From Prosthecobacter debontii (GTDB taxonomy: Bacteria > Verrucomicrobiota > Verrucomicrobiia > Verrucomicrobiales > Verrucomicrobiaceae): DNA of 52,767 nucleotides. The first letter of the stretch is position 1. Each line of letters begins with the position of its first letter. The stretch is from positions 1 through 52,767 of the forward strand of contig NZ_FUYE01000027.1 of assembly GCF_900167535.1 (NCBI RefSeq), read 5' to 3'. The notes below the pieces were generated by a model, which was not told where the DNA came from, searched no databases, and saw only the letters and a list, made by a program, of their open reading frames with translations. Both the position numbers and the translations under genes were made by a program. Positions 42,424 through 50,607 of this stretch are shown here, piece by piece.

Positions 42424-42988
42424 AACCGTGGCGTTTTAACAGGGTTTGCAGTCTTTGACGGGCACGAAAGGCTTTTACTTTGGCATTGATGCGACTCCAG
42501 CCAAAATGCTGGGCGATTTCCGCCAGCGGCATCTGCTCCAGATGCAGCAGGGTGAGCAGGGCACGATCCTCGGGAGGCAAATGCGAGAGGATGAACTGCG
42601 CCTCCTCCAGCGCACCCTGGGCGGCATCGGGCGTCTCTGCGGGCAGATCGTCCAGAGGATCACGCCCTTCGGCGCTGGGCTCTTGCAAGCGAGAGAAGGG
42701 AGAGTGCTGCCGCCGCCGATAAAACTCCAGCCCCGTGCGCACCGCGATGCGCTTGAGCCAATGGGCAAAGGGCCGCTCCGGCTGCCACTCCGGCAACGCA
42801 CGCCAAGCCTTCACAAAGGTCTCCTGCACGAGATCCTCAAGATCCGCTCGGGCGGGAGAGAAGCGATGCAGGAGGGCACTCATGAGGGACTGATAACGGC
42901 GAATGATTTCATCAAAGGCCTCCATATCGCCCGCCTGAGCCGCACGGACGAGCGGCAGGTCAGGATCAGGCGCGGGGGCGGTGAACAT
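42410..42988 (-). CDS. ECF RNA polymerase sigma factor
   Basis: 192 residues from ATG 42988. Sigma region 2 at about residues 15-85 (FDEIIRRYQSLMSALLHRF, DLEDLVQETFVKAWRALP), linker, then region 4 (FILSHLPPEDRALLTLLHLE, LAEIAQHFGWSRINAKVKAF). It belongs to the extracytoplasmic-function class and recruits RNA polymerase to envelope-stress promoters. The earlier GTG/ATG at 43018 adds ten residues without family character. It is followed by the small membrane protein and Spy-like gene, with overlapping translation, and these form its likely regulatory pair. Confidence 0.93.
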   Translation of the reverse strand: MFTAPAPDPDLPLVRAAQAGDMEAFDEIIRRYQSLMSALLHRFSPARADLEDLVQETFVKAWRALPEWQPERPFAHWLKRIAVRTGLEFYRRRQHSPFSRLQEPSAEGRDPLDDLPAETPDAAQGALEEAQFILSHLPPEDRALLTLLHLEQMPLAEIAQHFGWSRINAKVKAFRARQRLQTLLKRHGYELP

Positions 42989-43069
42989 AGAGTCAAGGCG
43001 AAGGCGGAGGAACCCCAAAGGCCCCTCCGCATTTTCAGCATAACCAAGGAAGCGACAAGTGACGAAGGA

Positions 43070-43735
43070 TCAAGGCAGCTCCGATAGGGTGGATAGCTTC
43101 GCCGAGCCGATGGAGATGCTGCCTTTGAGCAACTCAGCGCCAGACTCCCCTTCCCCACCGCCGGTGAAGTTGAACTTCGAACTCACGGTGTCCACGAGAT
43201 ACGTGCTGCCCTGCACTTTGACCGTGAGGCTGCGGATGCCGTTGCTGGCAAAACCACTCACAGATAAACCACGAACCTGAGCCGAAGCCAATGCCAATTC
43301 GGTCAGCGCGGAGTAGGTAGCCCCACCCGGATGCTGAGTCTGCGTGCCGGTCTGCAAACCGACACTGTAGGTGGGAAGCGTGACCAGATCCTCCGGCACC
43401 GGCACGGGGATGATGCCGCTCTTGCTGGCATAGATGCCGCCCTGCTGCTGGGCATCCATGAGGTAAACCAAGGACCAGCCCGAGGTGCTGCCATCCAGCA
43501 AAGTGCGAGTGCTCATCTCCGCCAGGATTTCCCGATTTGTGAACGGTTTCACCGTGACGCCGAGACGTGTGACCTCCGCACCTCCGCGCAGGCTTCGGGT
43601 GGTTTCGGTGCCTTGGGTGGTGACGGCGGCCACCACCGCCACTTTACTCTCCAGCACATAGTTTTGAGCCTGGCTAAGCGAGGTGCCAAAGGTCAGAAAG
43701 CCGACCGAGGCCAAAAGTAGGGTCCATGTTTTCAT
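43070..43735 (-). CDS. Secreted hypothetical protein
   Basis: 221 residues with signal peptide MKTWTLLLASVGFLTFGTSLSQA cut in front of QNYVLES. The mature part is beta-rich, Ser/Thr/Gly-rich (KVAVVAAVTTQGTETTRSL, and GIYASKSGIIPVPVPEDLV). No family recognised. It is 80 bp upstream of the sigma factor gene and 60 bp downstream of the Spy-like gene, on the same strand. Confidence 0.65.
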   Translation of the reverse strand: MKTWTLLLASVGFLTFGTSLSQAQNYVLESKVAVVAAVTTQGTETTRSLRGGAEVTRLGVTVKPFTNREILAEMSTRTLLDGSTSGWSLVYLMDAQQQGGIYASKSGIIPVPVPEDLVTLPTYSVGLQTGTQTQHPGGATYSALTELALASAQVRGLSVSGFASNGIRSLTVKVQGSTYLVDTVSSKFNFTGGGEGESGAELLKGSISIGSAKLSTLSELP

Positions 43736-43793
43736 AAACGAGTGTCTGTTGATCGATGAGAAGTTCTTTTTGTTAGTCCGAGTCCAGTTGACC

Positions 43794-44291
43794 TCAGTGA
43801 GCGGCGCTCATCGCCTCATCCACCAGGGTTTCGATCTCCGCCCGCGCTGTCTCCAGACGCTTGATTTGGTCGTCTGTCAGCAGGGGGCGCACCTCCACCG
43901 CCACACGCGCCATCAGCAGGGCACGATCCCGGGCTAGGTCGCCCAGCTTTTGCGCCGCCTCGCGGGTCTGCGACGCCTCAGGCCCATGGGCCTTCACCGC
44001 CGCAGCATAGGCTTTGCGAGCTTCGCGTCCACGCTCCACCAAAGCGCGGGTTTCTGGACGATGCGTCTCCAGCACCGTTTTCAGTTGCTGCCGCTGCTCA
44101 TCACTGAGCGGGGTTTCCTTGCGGAAATTCAGCAGATGACGAGCGGCCGTGCGCACGACCTCGCGCACCGATTCACGGGTGGCATCTGGTAAAATGCCTT
44201 CACCAAGATCGCGCATGGCACCGATTTTAGGCAACGCCAGCGCAGGTAAGGACAAGGCGGCGAGAGAGAGAATGAGGATGAATTTTTTCAT
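43794..44291 (-). CDS. Periplasmic Spy/CpxP-like protein
   Basis: 165 residues. Signal peptide MKKFILILSLAALSLPALA, then a fully helical mature part with two LTxxQ-like stretches: PLSDEQRQQLKTVLETHRPE and PLLTDDQIKRLETARAEI. In the family the Spy/CpxP proteins are dimeric chaperones of the periplasm that damp envelope stress. It is the second protein of this kind near the ECF sigma factor, supporting a stress locus. Confidence 0.75.
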   Translation of the reverse strand: MKKFILILSLAALSLPALALPKIGAMRDLGEGILPDATRESVREVVRTAARHLLNFRKETPLSDEQRQQLKTVLETHRPETRALVERGREARKAYAAAVKAHGPEASQTREAAQKLGDLARDRALLMARVAVEVRPLLTDDQIKRLETARAEIETLVDEAMSAAH

Positions 44292-44411
44292 GATCTGAGA
44301 TTAACGTGAAGTTTAAAAGGGTATAAACATGGCTCCCTGCCCCCTCACCTAACCTCTCCCCAAAGGGGAGAGGGATGGCCATTGAAAGGAGATGGGAAGC
44401 CGGAGAGGGGT

Positions 44412-44792
44412 TCAGGGACGGGCGGTGGTTTTCGTCACACTTTTGGTTTGTCCCTGAGGCCCTGTGGCACTGCGCGTGGCGGTGCGGGTGCCATTGCTGT
44501 AGGTCACACCGCCTTGGGTGCTCACGGTCTGGCCCTGAGGCCCGGTGTAGAGGCCTGTGGTGGAGCGATTGCCCGCCGTGCCAGTGACTTGGCGGCTGGC
44601 GGTGGCCGTTTGGCCATGGGGACCGGTGGTGCTGGCGGTGCGGCTGGCAGCACCGGGGACGACGTAGCCACTGACCTGACGGGTGGCGACTCCGCGACCA
44701 CTCACCAGCGTGGTGGTGCGGCCAAAGTCACGGGCACTGACGCTGAGTGTGGAGGCGATGCCAAGGGCAAGGATGAGGACGGACGTTTTCAT
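44412..44792 (-). CDS. Secreted low-complexity protein with TGPQGQT repeats
   Basis: 126 residues from ATG 44792, signal peptide MKTSVLILALGIASTLSVSA. The rest is Thr/Ser/Gly-rich and built from degenerate repeats: TTGPHGQTATASRQVTG, YTGPQGQTVSTQGGVTYSNG, ATGPQGQTKSVTKTT. Bacterial proteins with this pattern are small surface or spacer proteins; no function assigned. A CCTCTCCCC hairpin sits about 40 bp behind its stop. Far upstream in-frame extension to 45239 overlaps folD and is not coding. Confidence 0.7.
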   Translation of the reverse strand: MKTSVLILALGIASTLSVSARDFGRTTTLVSGRGVATRQVSGYVVPGAASRTASTTGPHGQTATASRQVTGTAGNRSTTGLYTGPQGQTVSTQGGVTYSNGTRTATRSATGPQGQTKSVTKTTARP

Positions 44793-44941
44793 AGCGATTC
44801 GAGTTCGAGATGGATGAGGGTTTCTTTTTCCACGAAGACGGTGACCGCCTTCAGAAACCCGAATGCCGGGAAGCCCGGTCCGGTTACAGAAAGTTTTTTC
44901 GTCGCCGTTGACTCCCCCCCTGCCCTGCGTCACCAAGGGAG

Positions 44942-45814
44942 ATGCAATTGATCTCTGGCCCCGCTGTCGCTGAAAAAGTCCTGGAAGAATGCCGCCGTGA
45001 CATCGCCGAACTGGCGAAGGTGGGGAAGAAGCCAGGTCTGGCCGTGGTGCTGGTGGGAGATGATCCCGCCTCGCGCGCCTACGTCCGCTCCAAGGACAAA
45101 AAATGCCGTGAACTGGGCCTGCACTCCGTGAAGCTGGAGCTGCCCGCCACCACGACTCAGGAAGAGCTGCTGGCCGAGGTGGAGAAGCTGAACAACGACC
45201 CGGCCATCCACGGCATCCTAGTGCAGAGCCCCCCCCCACCGCACATCGATGAAGCCGCTATCGTGCGCGCCATCGATCCGGCCAAAGACGTGGACGGCTT
45301 CCACCCCGTGAACGTGGCCAAGCTGGCTCTGGAAGACTCCACCGGCTTCGTCCCCTGCACTCCGCTAGGTTGCCAGCGTCTGCTCATCGATGCTGGGATC
45401 GAGACCAAAGGGGCCAACGTCGTGGTCCTGGGCCGCAGCATGATCGTGGGTAAGCCCATGGCCCTGCTGCTGATGGCCAAAGGCATCGGCGGAGATGCCA
45501 CCGTCACCGTGGCTCACTCCCGCACTAAGGATCTGCCCTCCATCACCCGACAGGCGGACATCCTCATCGCCGCCATCGGGCGCCCGGAATTTGTCAAAGC
45601 CGAGCACGTTAAAGAAGGGGCCGTCGTCATTGATGTGGGGATCAACCGCGTGGAAGCTCCAGGCACCGAAAAGGGTTACAAGCTCGTCGGCGATGTGGCC
45701 TTCGATGAAGTGGCCCCCAAGTGCCAAGCCATCACTCCCGTTCCTGGGGGCGTCGGCCCCATGACCATCGCCATGCTCATGGCCAATACCGTGAAGGCCT
45801 GCAAGCAGGCGTGA
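44942..45814 (+). CDS. folD: Bifunctional methylene-THF dehydrogenase/methenyl-THF cyclohydrolase
   Basis: 290 residues from ATG 44942 ([18 protein letters not shown]). Catalytic motif YVRSK with Tyr47 and Lys51, folate strand [13 protein letters not shown] and [18 protein letters not shown]-binding [19 protein letters not shown], and [16 protein letters not shown] near the end. It interconverts 5,10-methylene-, methenyl- and 10-formyl-tetrahydrofolate in the cytoplasm. Length fits the family (about 285). Stand-alone gene, divergent from the TGPQGQT protein gene. Confidence 0.96.
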   Translation: MQLISGPAVAEKVLEECRRDIAELAKVGKKPGLAVVLVGDDPASRAYVRSKDKKCRELGLHSVKLELPATTTQEELLAEVEKLNNDPAIHGILVQSPPPPHIDEAAIVRAIDPAKDVDGFHPVNVAKLALEDSTGFVPCTPLGCQRLLIDAGIETKGANVVVLGRSMIVGKPMALLLMAKGIGGDATVTVAHSRTKDLPSITRQADILIAAIGRPEFVKAEHVKEGAVVIDVGINRVEAPGTEKGYKLVGDVAFDEVAPKCQAITPVPGGVGPMTIAMLMANTVKACKQA

Positions 45815-45877
45815 AGGAGAGGAATCCGTAAGCCGTGGTCCGTTTTTAGTCTTCCGTGATCGGTCGTGAAGGGCGGA

Positions 45878-46171
45878 TCACTGGAGGTTGGATTTTTCCG
45901 CAGAGAGGCGGTGAGGCTGAGGTGGCAGATGAGTGCCCCATCTCATATGCCATTGTTCACTATAGAGCAGCCTATTTCGGCGAGTATTAATTTCAAACCG
46001 CTTGAGCAGCACTGTCAAAGCTACAGCAAATCCAGCCCCATAGGTTTTAGCTAACTCTGCAGGGGCAAGGACAGCCACAACGACAAAGCTAAAGACGAAT
46101 AAGATAGCCGCCAAACCGAGGATCGTCTTCCATGCATTAGGGCCAAAGAATACTTCAAAAAACTTTTTCAT
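45878..46171 (-). CDS. Small membrane protein
   Basis: 97 residues from ATG 46171 (MKKFFEVFFGPNAWKTILGL); the open frame to 46240 is not supported. Two hydrophobic segments (about residues 13-35 and 44-60) and a basic, His/Gln-rich C-terminus. Family not recognised. Convergent with folD. Confidence 0.5.
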   Translation of the reverse strand: MKKFFEVFFGPNAWKTILGLAAILFVFSFVVVAVLAPAELAKTYGAGFAVALTVLLKRFEINTRRNRLLYSEQWHMRWGTHLPPQPHRLSAEKSNLQ

Positions 46172-46366
46172 ACGCACATATTTTGAAGTTCGGTAGCGGA
46201 TATCGCAAAGAGGGGAGGGAATGAGATTTGAAGTCTGCAACAGATTTTCATGTGGCGGCGGTGGGTCGGAAATCCCCTCAGCGGCAGTAGCGGAATTTTG
46301 GGGACCGTCGTTCGCACCTACAGCCGACGCTTGTCCGGTCGGTTGTTACGGTCTGAAAATTGCCTA

Positions 46367-46682
46367 GAGCATATTAAATAATTCTATAACGGAACGAGAG
46401 GGAGTGTGAGATAGTCTGAGCGTGGCCACTCTTTCTCTGGATTTACGTGAACGTATCGTCAAAGCCTATGATCAAGGCGAGGGCACTCAACCCGAGATCG
46501 CTCGCCGCTTCGATGTGTCTTTAGGCATGGTCAAAAAGCTTCTCCTGCAACGCCGCAAGACCGGCTGTATCAAAGCACGTCATCATCGCGCCGGACGCAA
46601 GAAAACCATTGTCGCCGAGCATCGCATCGCCATCCGCCAACAAAACCGCACCATGCCGATGCCAACCCTGCATAAGACTTAA
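46367..46682 (+). mobile_element. IS630-family element, left-end remnant
   Basis: The 5' end GAGCATATTAAATAATTC follows a TA (46365-46366), the target used by IS630. It continues through the gene start to 46682. The first 92 bases are the same as those at 52676-52767 except for four substitutions. After about 46655 the IS sequence is lost, so only the left end remains. It marks an old insertion between the small membrane gene and the sialidase-like gene. Confidence 0.85.
46422..46682 (+). pseudogene. Truncated IS630 transposase (N-terminal HTH only)
   Basis: 86 residues beginning with GTG at 46422, where the other copy has ATG. It contains the IS630 HTH: LSLDLRERIVKAYDQGEGTQ, then PEIARRFDVSLGMVKKLLLQ and RRKTGCIKARHHRAGRKK. 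The DDE catalytic domain (about 250 residues more) is missing and the end MPTLHKT is foreign, so it is inactive. Confidence 0.85.
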
Positions 46683-46826
46683 AGTCATGCAACCAATCAC
46701 CAGTATGGAATCCATAGTTAAAAATTCGCACTCAGTTACAGGGCATTAGGGAACATCGCAGATTCTCAGCCTGCGGAAAATGATCCCGATAGAGAGTCAC
46801 ATCCCGCTGCGTCATTTTGACCCACC

Positions 46827-48398
46827 ATGAAAAACAGCCTTCTCTGTGCAGCCCTTTTGACCGCCACTGTCTCCTGCTTTGGAGAGAGCTCATCACTCTC
46901 GCCCACCGGTGAACACCATCAAGCCGACTCGATCTGCCTGACTGCCAATCAACTGTCCATCGCGACCGGTCAGCCGTCGTTGGTGCTCATGTCCAGCGGC
47001 TCCGTGCACATTCCGGTCTGGTCTTTGTCAGGGGGTACCGTTGGGCAATCCGTTGCGGGTCTTGTCACCCTCCCCCGTCAATGTGAGGCGGTGAAGGTCG
47101 AGATCGTGGTGACCACGAATGATCCGACCACCGGCCCTAACTTTGAAGATGTTTATCGAGTTCACCTCTCTCAGTTGGTGGATCATGCACCCGTGATGGA
47201 TCGTTACCATCAAGGCATGCCCGTGCGGACCGCGCTTCCCGCCGCACCACTTCAGACCCGGACCATCCTGCTGGAGTCCTGCTATGAGGTGGTGCCCGAT
47301 GCACCTCTCTGGCTGCGCATTCAGCGTGAGCCGGGAGATCCAGCCGATACCTTCATCAAACCCGCCGGACTCATCATGGTCAAGGTGACGCCAGTAGAAG
47401 CTCCCGCCAAGGTTCATGTCGTGCAGGATGTTCCTGGCTATAACTCCTGGCCCATGATGCAGGCCATCGGCAACAAGTTGGTCTGCGTTTACACGCGTGG
47501 CCAAGGGCACACGATTGGGGAAGACGCCCGTGCGGTTTATGCCCGCACCTCCACGGATGGCGGCAAAACCTGGACCGATGAAACCGTCGTCGCCAACACA
47601 CCTGGCTATGGCGAGGTGCCCACCGGTAAGGGCCTGGATGCGGATGGCACGATGCTTCTCTGGGTACGGCGTGTGGGTAAGCCGTGGCAGCACGATCTCT
47701 ACCGCACCACGGATGGCGTGACTTTCACCCTCGTAGCGACTCCGAAGCTCGAGGTCAATCCCATGCAGATCACCGATGTCTTCGAGGTCCCCACCGTCGG
47801 TCTCATGGCCCTGTGGTTCGCCGGGGATTACGGAGATAAGCCGACCAATTCCTGGGGCACCCTGACCAGCGGTGATAACGGCGCCACCTGGACGCAAACG
47901 CCCATCGAGACTGGCCTGCTCCGAGGCGACTGGCCGACCGAGCCCGCCGCCGTCTATCTGGGAGATGGCAAGATCCTCTGCATTGCGCGCACCGAACTCG
48001 GCGGCACCACCACCGAGCGCGCTCAGTTTCAGATCACTTCCACAGACTACGGCAAGACCTGGACACGCACGCGCACCAACATCGGCGATGTCTCCGCCTC
48101 CACCCCCAGCCTCGTCCTGGATGCTGAAACCGGACTGCTGAGCAACTATTACTATCACCGTGGCGCAGGCATTCTGCGTCGAAGGGTGGTGAATCCTAAC
48201 CAAGTGTTTAACAGTCACCTCGCTTGGCCACCTTCCGAAGTGGTCGCACTTGGCAGTAAAGTGACCTTTGATGCTGGCAATGTGAACGCCACATTCATCA
48301 AGGGCATGCACTACTTGTCTTTTTACTACGGCAAGGCCCCCCAAACCTCCGTGCTGGTTTCAGAAGTGCCTGCACCAACTCCAGACAAGGCACCTTGA
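46827..48398 (+). CDS. Secreted sialidase-like BNR/Asp-box protein
   Basis: 523 residues. Signal peptide MKNSLLCAALLTATVSCFG. After a 190-residue N-terminal part, a beta-propeller region has three Asp-boxes with the S-x-D-x-G-x-T-W form: STDGGKTW (242-249), SGDNGATW (348-355) and STDYGKTW (405-412). ARTELGGTT may carry one of the arginines of the sialidase active site. Such secreted proteins (sialidase-fold) in Verrucomicrobiota act on surface or host glycans or merely bind sugars; the exact activity is unknown. The 5' end lies 145 bp after the IS630 remnant. Confidence 0.8.
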   Translation: MKNSLLCAALLTATVSCFGESSSLSPTGEHHQADSICLTANQLSIATGQPSLVLMSSGSVHIPVWSLSGGTVGQSVAGLVTLPRQCEAVKVEIVVTTNDPTTGPNFEDVYRVHLSQLVDHAPVMDRYHQGMPVRTALPAAPLQTRTILLESCYEVVPDAPLWLRIQREPGDPADTFIKPAGLIMVKVTPVEAPAKVHVVQDVPGYNSWPMMQAIGNKLVCVYTRGQGHTIGEDARAVYARTSTDGGKTWTDETVVANTPGYGEVPTGKGLDADGTMLLWVRRVGKPWQHDLYRTTDGVTFTLVATPKLEVNPMQITDVFEVPTVGLMALWFAGDYGDKPTNSWGTLTSGDNGATWTQTPIETGLLRGDWPTEPAAVYLGDGKILCIARTELGGTTTERAQFQITSTDYGKTWTRTRTNIGDVSASTPSLVLDAETGLLSNYYYHRGAGILRRRVVNPNQVFNSHLAWPPSEVVALGSKVTFDAGNVNATFIKGMHYLSFYYGKAPQTSVLVSEVPAPTPDKAP

Positions 48399-48430
48399 CG
48401 CAGCTTCCTTGGGTCCGATATCTGGGAGGA

Positions 48431-48449
48431 TAAAACGGGTATCGTTTTA
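48431..48449. promoter_or_regulatory. Perfect short palindrome upstream of the VWA gene
   Basis: TAAAACG (48431-48437) and CGTTTTA (48443-48449) with spacer GGTAT. Positioned 33 bp after the sialidase-like stop and 50 bp before the VWA start, it can be an operator or a weak terminator. Directly behind comes TTTACA-like AT-rich sequence, so a promoter is possible. Confidence 0.35.
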
Positions 48450-48498
48450 CACACGCTTTACAGACGCCGAGAAGTCTGTCGGTGAGGCTGGGGGTGCC

Positions 48499-49707
48499 AT
48501 GAAAGCACTTACCCTTCCTTCTTTCTTTCGCCCCGCTTGCCTCAGCCTGCTGAGCAGCGTTGCACTGGCCACTCAAGCCACCGCCGCTGAGGGCACCGTC
48601 ACCGTGACCATCACGGAAAAAGACAAGTCTCAGACCATCATCGAGACCAAACCCGTGACCGACCAGGAGGCCTTGGTTCAAATTGCCATCCTCCTGGATA
48701 CCAGCAGCAGCATGAATGGCCTCATTGAGCAAGCCAAGACCCAGCTCTGGAAAATCGTCAATGAATTCAACGACGCCAAGCAGGGCGACAAAACCCCGGT
48801 CGTGCAGGTAGCTCTATATGAATACGGTAACAATGGGCTGAGTGTCGGCAGCAACTACATCCGCCAGGTGCTGCCCTTCACGCGCGATCTCGATAAGGTC
48901 TCCGAGCAGCTTTTCAAACTCACCACCAATGGTGGAGATGAATACTGCGGCGCCGTCATTCGCGAGGCTCTGGACAAACTGGCTTGGGACAAAGATGGTC
49001 AGGTTTACAAGGCCATCTTCATCGCTGGGAATGAGCCCTTCACCCAAGGACCGGTGAACTCGCAAGACGCCTGTAAAGCCGCCATCCAGAAAGGCGTCGT
49101 CGTCAACACCATCCATTGCGGCAATCAGGGGGATGGCGAAAACGGCGGCTGGCGCACCGGAGCCGCGTTGGCGGAAGGTCGCTTCCTGACCATTGATCAA
49201 GATAAAGCCATCGTTCACATCGAAGCTCCGCAGGATAAAGAAATCACTCAACTGAGCATCGAGCTGAACAAGACCTACATCATGTATGGAAAAGATGGCC
49301 ACCGAGGAGCCTCCAATCAGGTTGCCCAGGACAGCAACGCAAGCTTCTATGAAAAAGCCGGAGCCGCTGTGCAGCGGGCCCTGACCAAAGCCAGCTCTAA
49401 CTATAGCAACACAGGCTGGGATCTGGTGGATGCGAACAAAAAAGCTGGCGTTAAACTGGACAAAATCCCCGAAGCCGAGCTGCCAATCGAACTCAAAGAT
49501 CTGGCACCCGAGAAGCGTCAGGCCTACCTGGATGCAAAGGCCGCCGAGCGCGAAAAGATCCAAACTCAGATCAACAAGCTCAATGAAGAGCGTCAGAAAT
49601 ATGTGGCTGAAAAAGCCAAAGAAAGTGGCGCTGACGACACCCTTGACAAAGCCATGGTGAAAGCGGTGCGTGAACAGGCCGCCAAGAAGGCCATCACGTT
49701 TAAGTGA
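48499..49707 (+). CDS. Secreted von Willebrand factor A domain protein
   Basis: 402 residues from ATG 48499 with a signal peptide ending near TQATAAEG. The VWA domain covers about residues 45-240; the MIDAS motif is ILLDTSSSMNG, and later acidic/Thr positions fit. The C-terminal third is helical, Lys/Glu-rich, with a coiled-coil look (ETQINKLNEERQKY-type stretch, here IQTQINKLNEERQKYVAEKA). Such proteins bind partners in envelope stress or in calcium-dependent contacts; the partner is unknown. It precedes the two-component system genes by about 95 bp. Confidence 0.8.
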   Translation: MKALTLPSFFRPACLSLLSSVALATQATAAEGTVTVTITEKDKSQTIIETKPVTDQEALVQIAILLDTSSSMNGLIEQAKTQLWKIVNEFNDAKQGDKTPVVQVALYEYGNNGLSVGSNYIRQVLPFTRDLDKVSEQLFKLTTNGGDEYCGAVIREALDKLAWDKDGQVYKAIFIAGNEPFTQGPVNSQDACKAAIQKGVVVNTIHCGNQGDGENGGWRTGAALAEGRFLTIDQDKAIVHIEAPQDKEITQLSIELNKTYIMYGKDGHRGASNQVAQDSNASFYEKAGAAVQRALTKASSNYSNTGWDLVDANKKAGVKLDKIPEAELPIELKDLAPEKRQAYLDAKAAEREKIQTQINKLNEERQKYVAEKAKESGADDTLDKAMVKAVREQAAKKAITFK

Positions 49708-49740
49708 TCGTCATAGCCAAACCTTCGCTTCGTTCTTGAA

Positions 49741-49776
49741 TGTGTCCCATCAGTCTTATAGGACTCATGGGACACA
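49741..49776. promoter_or_regulatory. Strong 36-bp inverted repeat upstream of the response regulator
   Basis: TGTGTCCCAT (49741-49750) pairs with ATGGGACACA (49767-49776), and inside AGTC (49752-49755) pairs with GACT (49762-49765). It sits 26 bp before the response regulator start and 34 bp after the VWA stop. No T-run follows, so it is more likely an operator, an RNA hairpin or a dispersed repeat than a terminator. Confidence 0.6.
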
Positions 49777-49801
49777 ATCGTCTCCTTTCGAATCACCGCC
49801 C

Positions 49802-50488
49802 ATGTCCACGATCCTGGTTGTTGAAGATGACAGCGCCATCCGGCGTGGTGTGTGTGATGCCTTGCGGTTCTCGGGCTACGAAGTCCTCGAAGCTGCGGAG
49901 GGAGGCTCTGGCATGGAGCAGGCTCAGAAGGCTTCCTTTGATCTCATGCTGCTGGACCTTGTGCTGCCCAACTACAACGGCTTCGAGATCCTGCGTGCCT
50001 TGCGCGATCATCGTCCCGGCACCCCTGTGATCATTCTCTCAGCACGAGGCGAGGAGGCGGATCGAGTGAAAGGCTTAAAGTTAGGCGCGGATGACTATGT
50101 GGTGAAACCCTTCAGCGTGCGCGAACTGCTGGCACGCGTGGAGGCCGTTTTACGCCGATCCCCTGAACGTCCCAAGCCTGTTCAGCAGATCCCCTTTCCT
50201 TCAGGTGTCGCTGACATCGAACGCATGGAACTCCGCTACCATGACGGTGGACGTGAAGAACTCTCGGATCGCGAATGCGGGCTCATCGAATACCTCGCCG
50301 CTCATCGGGGTCGCGCCATCTCACGCGAGGAACTTCTCCGCCGCGTCTGGCGCATCGAACCGCGTCAGATGGAGACCCGCACCATTGACATGCACATCGC
50401 CAATCTCCGCGCCAAGCTCAAAGACAACGGCAGCGAACCCAAGTTCCTGCTCACCGTCCGAGGCAAGGGCTATATGTTGAGCCAGTGA
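49802..50488 (+). CDS. OmpR/PhoB-type response regulator
   Basis: 228 residues from ATG 49802. Receiver domain: VVEDDSAIRRG (acid pocket Asp9-Asp10), phosphate acceptor Asp52 in LLDLVLPNYNG, Thr/Ser at LSARG, Lys in VVKPFSVREL. The C-terminal winged helix is complete (ELSDRECGLIEYLAAHRGRA, TRTIDMHIANLRAKLKD). It works with the kinase gene that follows after 119 bp. The likely output is transcription of envelope or VWA-linked genes. Confidence 0.93.
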   Translation: MSTILVVEDDSAIRRGVCDALRFSGYEVLEAAEGGSGMEQAQKASFDLMLLDLVLPNYNGFEILRALRDHRPGTPVIILSARGEEADRVKGLKLGADDYVVKPFSVRELLARVEAVLRRSPERPKPVQQIPFPSGVADIERMELRYHDGGREELSDRECGLIEYLAAHRGRAISREELLRRVWRIEPRQMETRTIDMHIANLRAKLKDNGSEPKFLLTVRGKGYMLSQ

Positions 50489-50499
50489 CAATACAGTGA

Positions 50500-50592
50500 T
50501 CAGTTTTCAGTAAACAGTATTCAATCATCCCCCACGTGTCCGATATGACCTTCATGAACACTGAACACTGAACACTGAACACTGCTTACTGA
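50500..50592. repeat. Dispersed CAGTTTTCAGTAAAC / TGAACAC repeat, copy 2
   Basis: Begins CAGTTTTCAGTAAACAGTAT and ends with (TGAACAC) in four tandem copies before TGCTTACTGAA; the other copy is at 13529-13605. It fills the gap between response regulator and kinase genes, showing that the repeat inserted inside an operon-like context. Confidence 0.85.
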
Positions 50593-50607
50593 ACTCCACC
50601 TCCTCCC

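Noticed and set aside
44340..44372. CCTCTCCCC-AAA-GGGGAGAGG hairpin as a terminator
   Set aside because: No T-run; it resembles the hairpin inside 37140-37224 and is more likely a common dispersed repeat.
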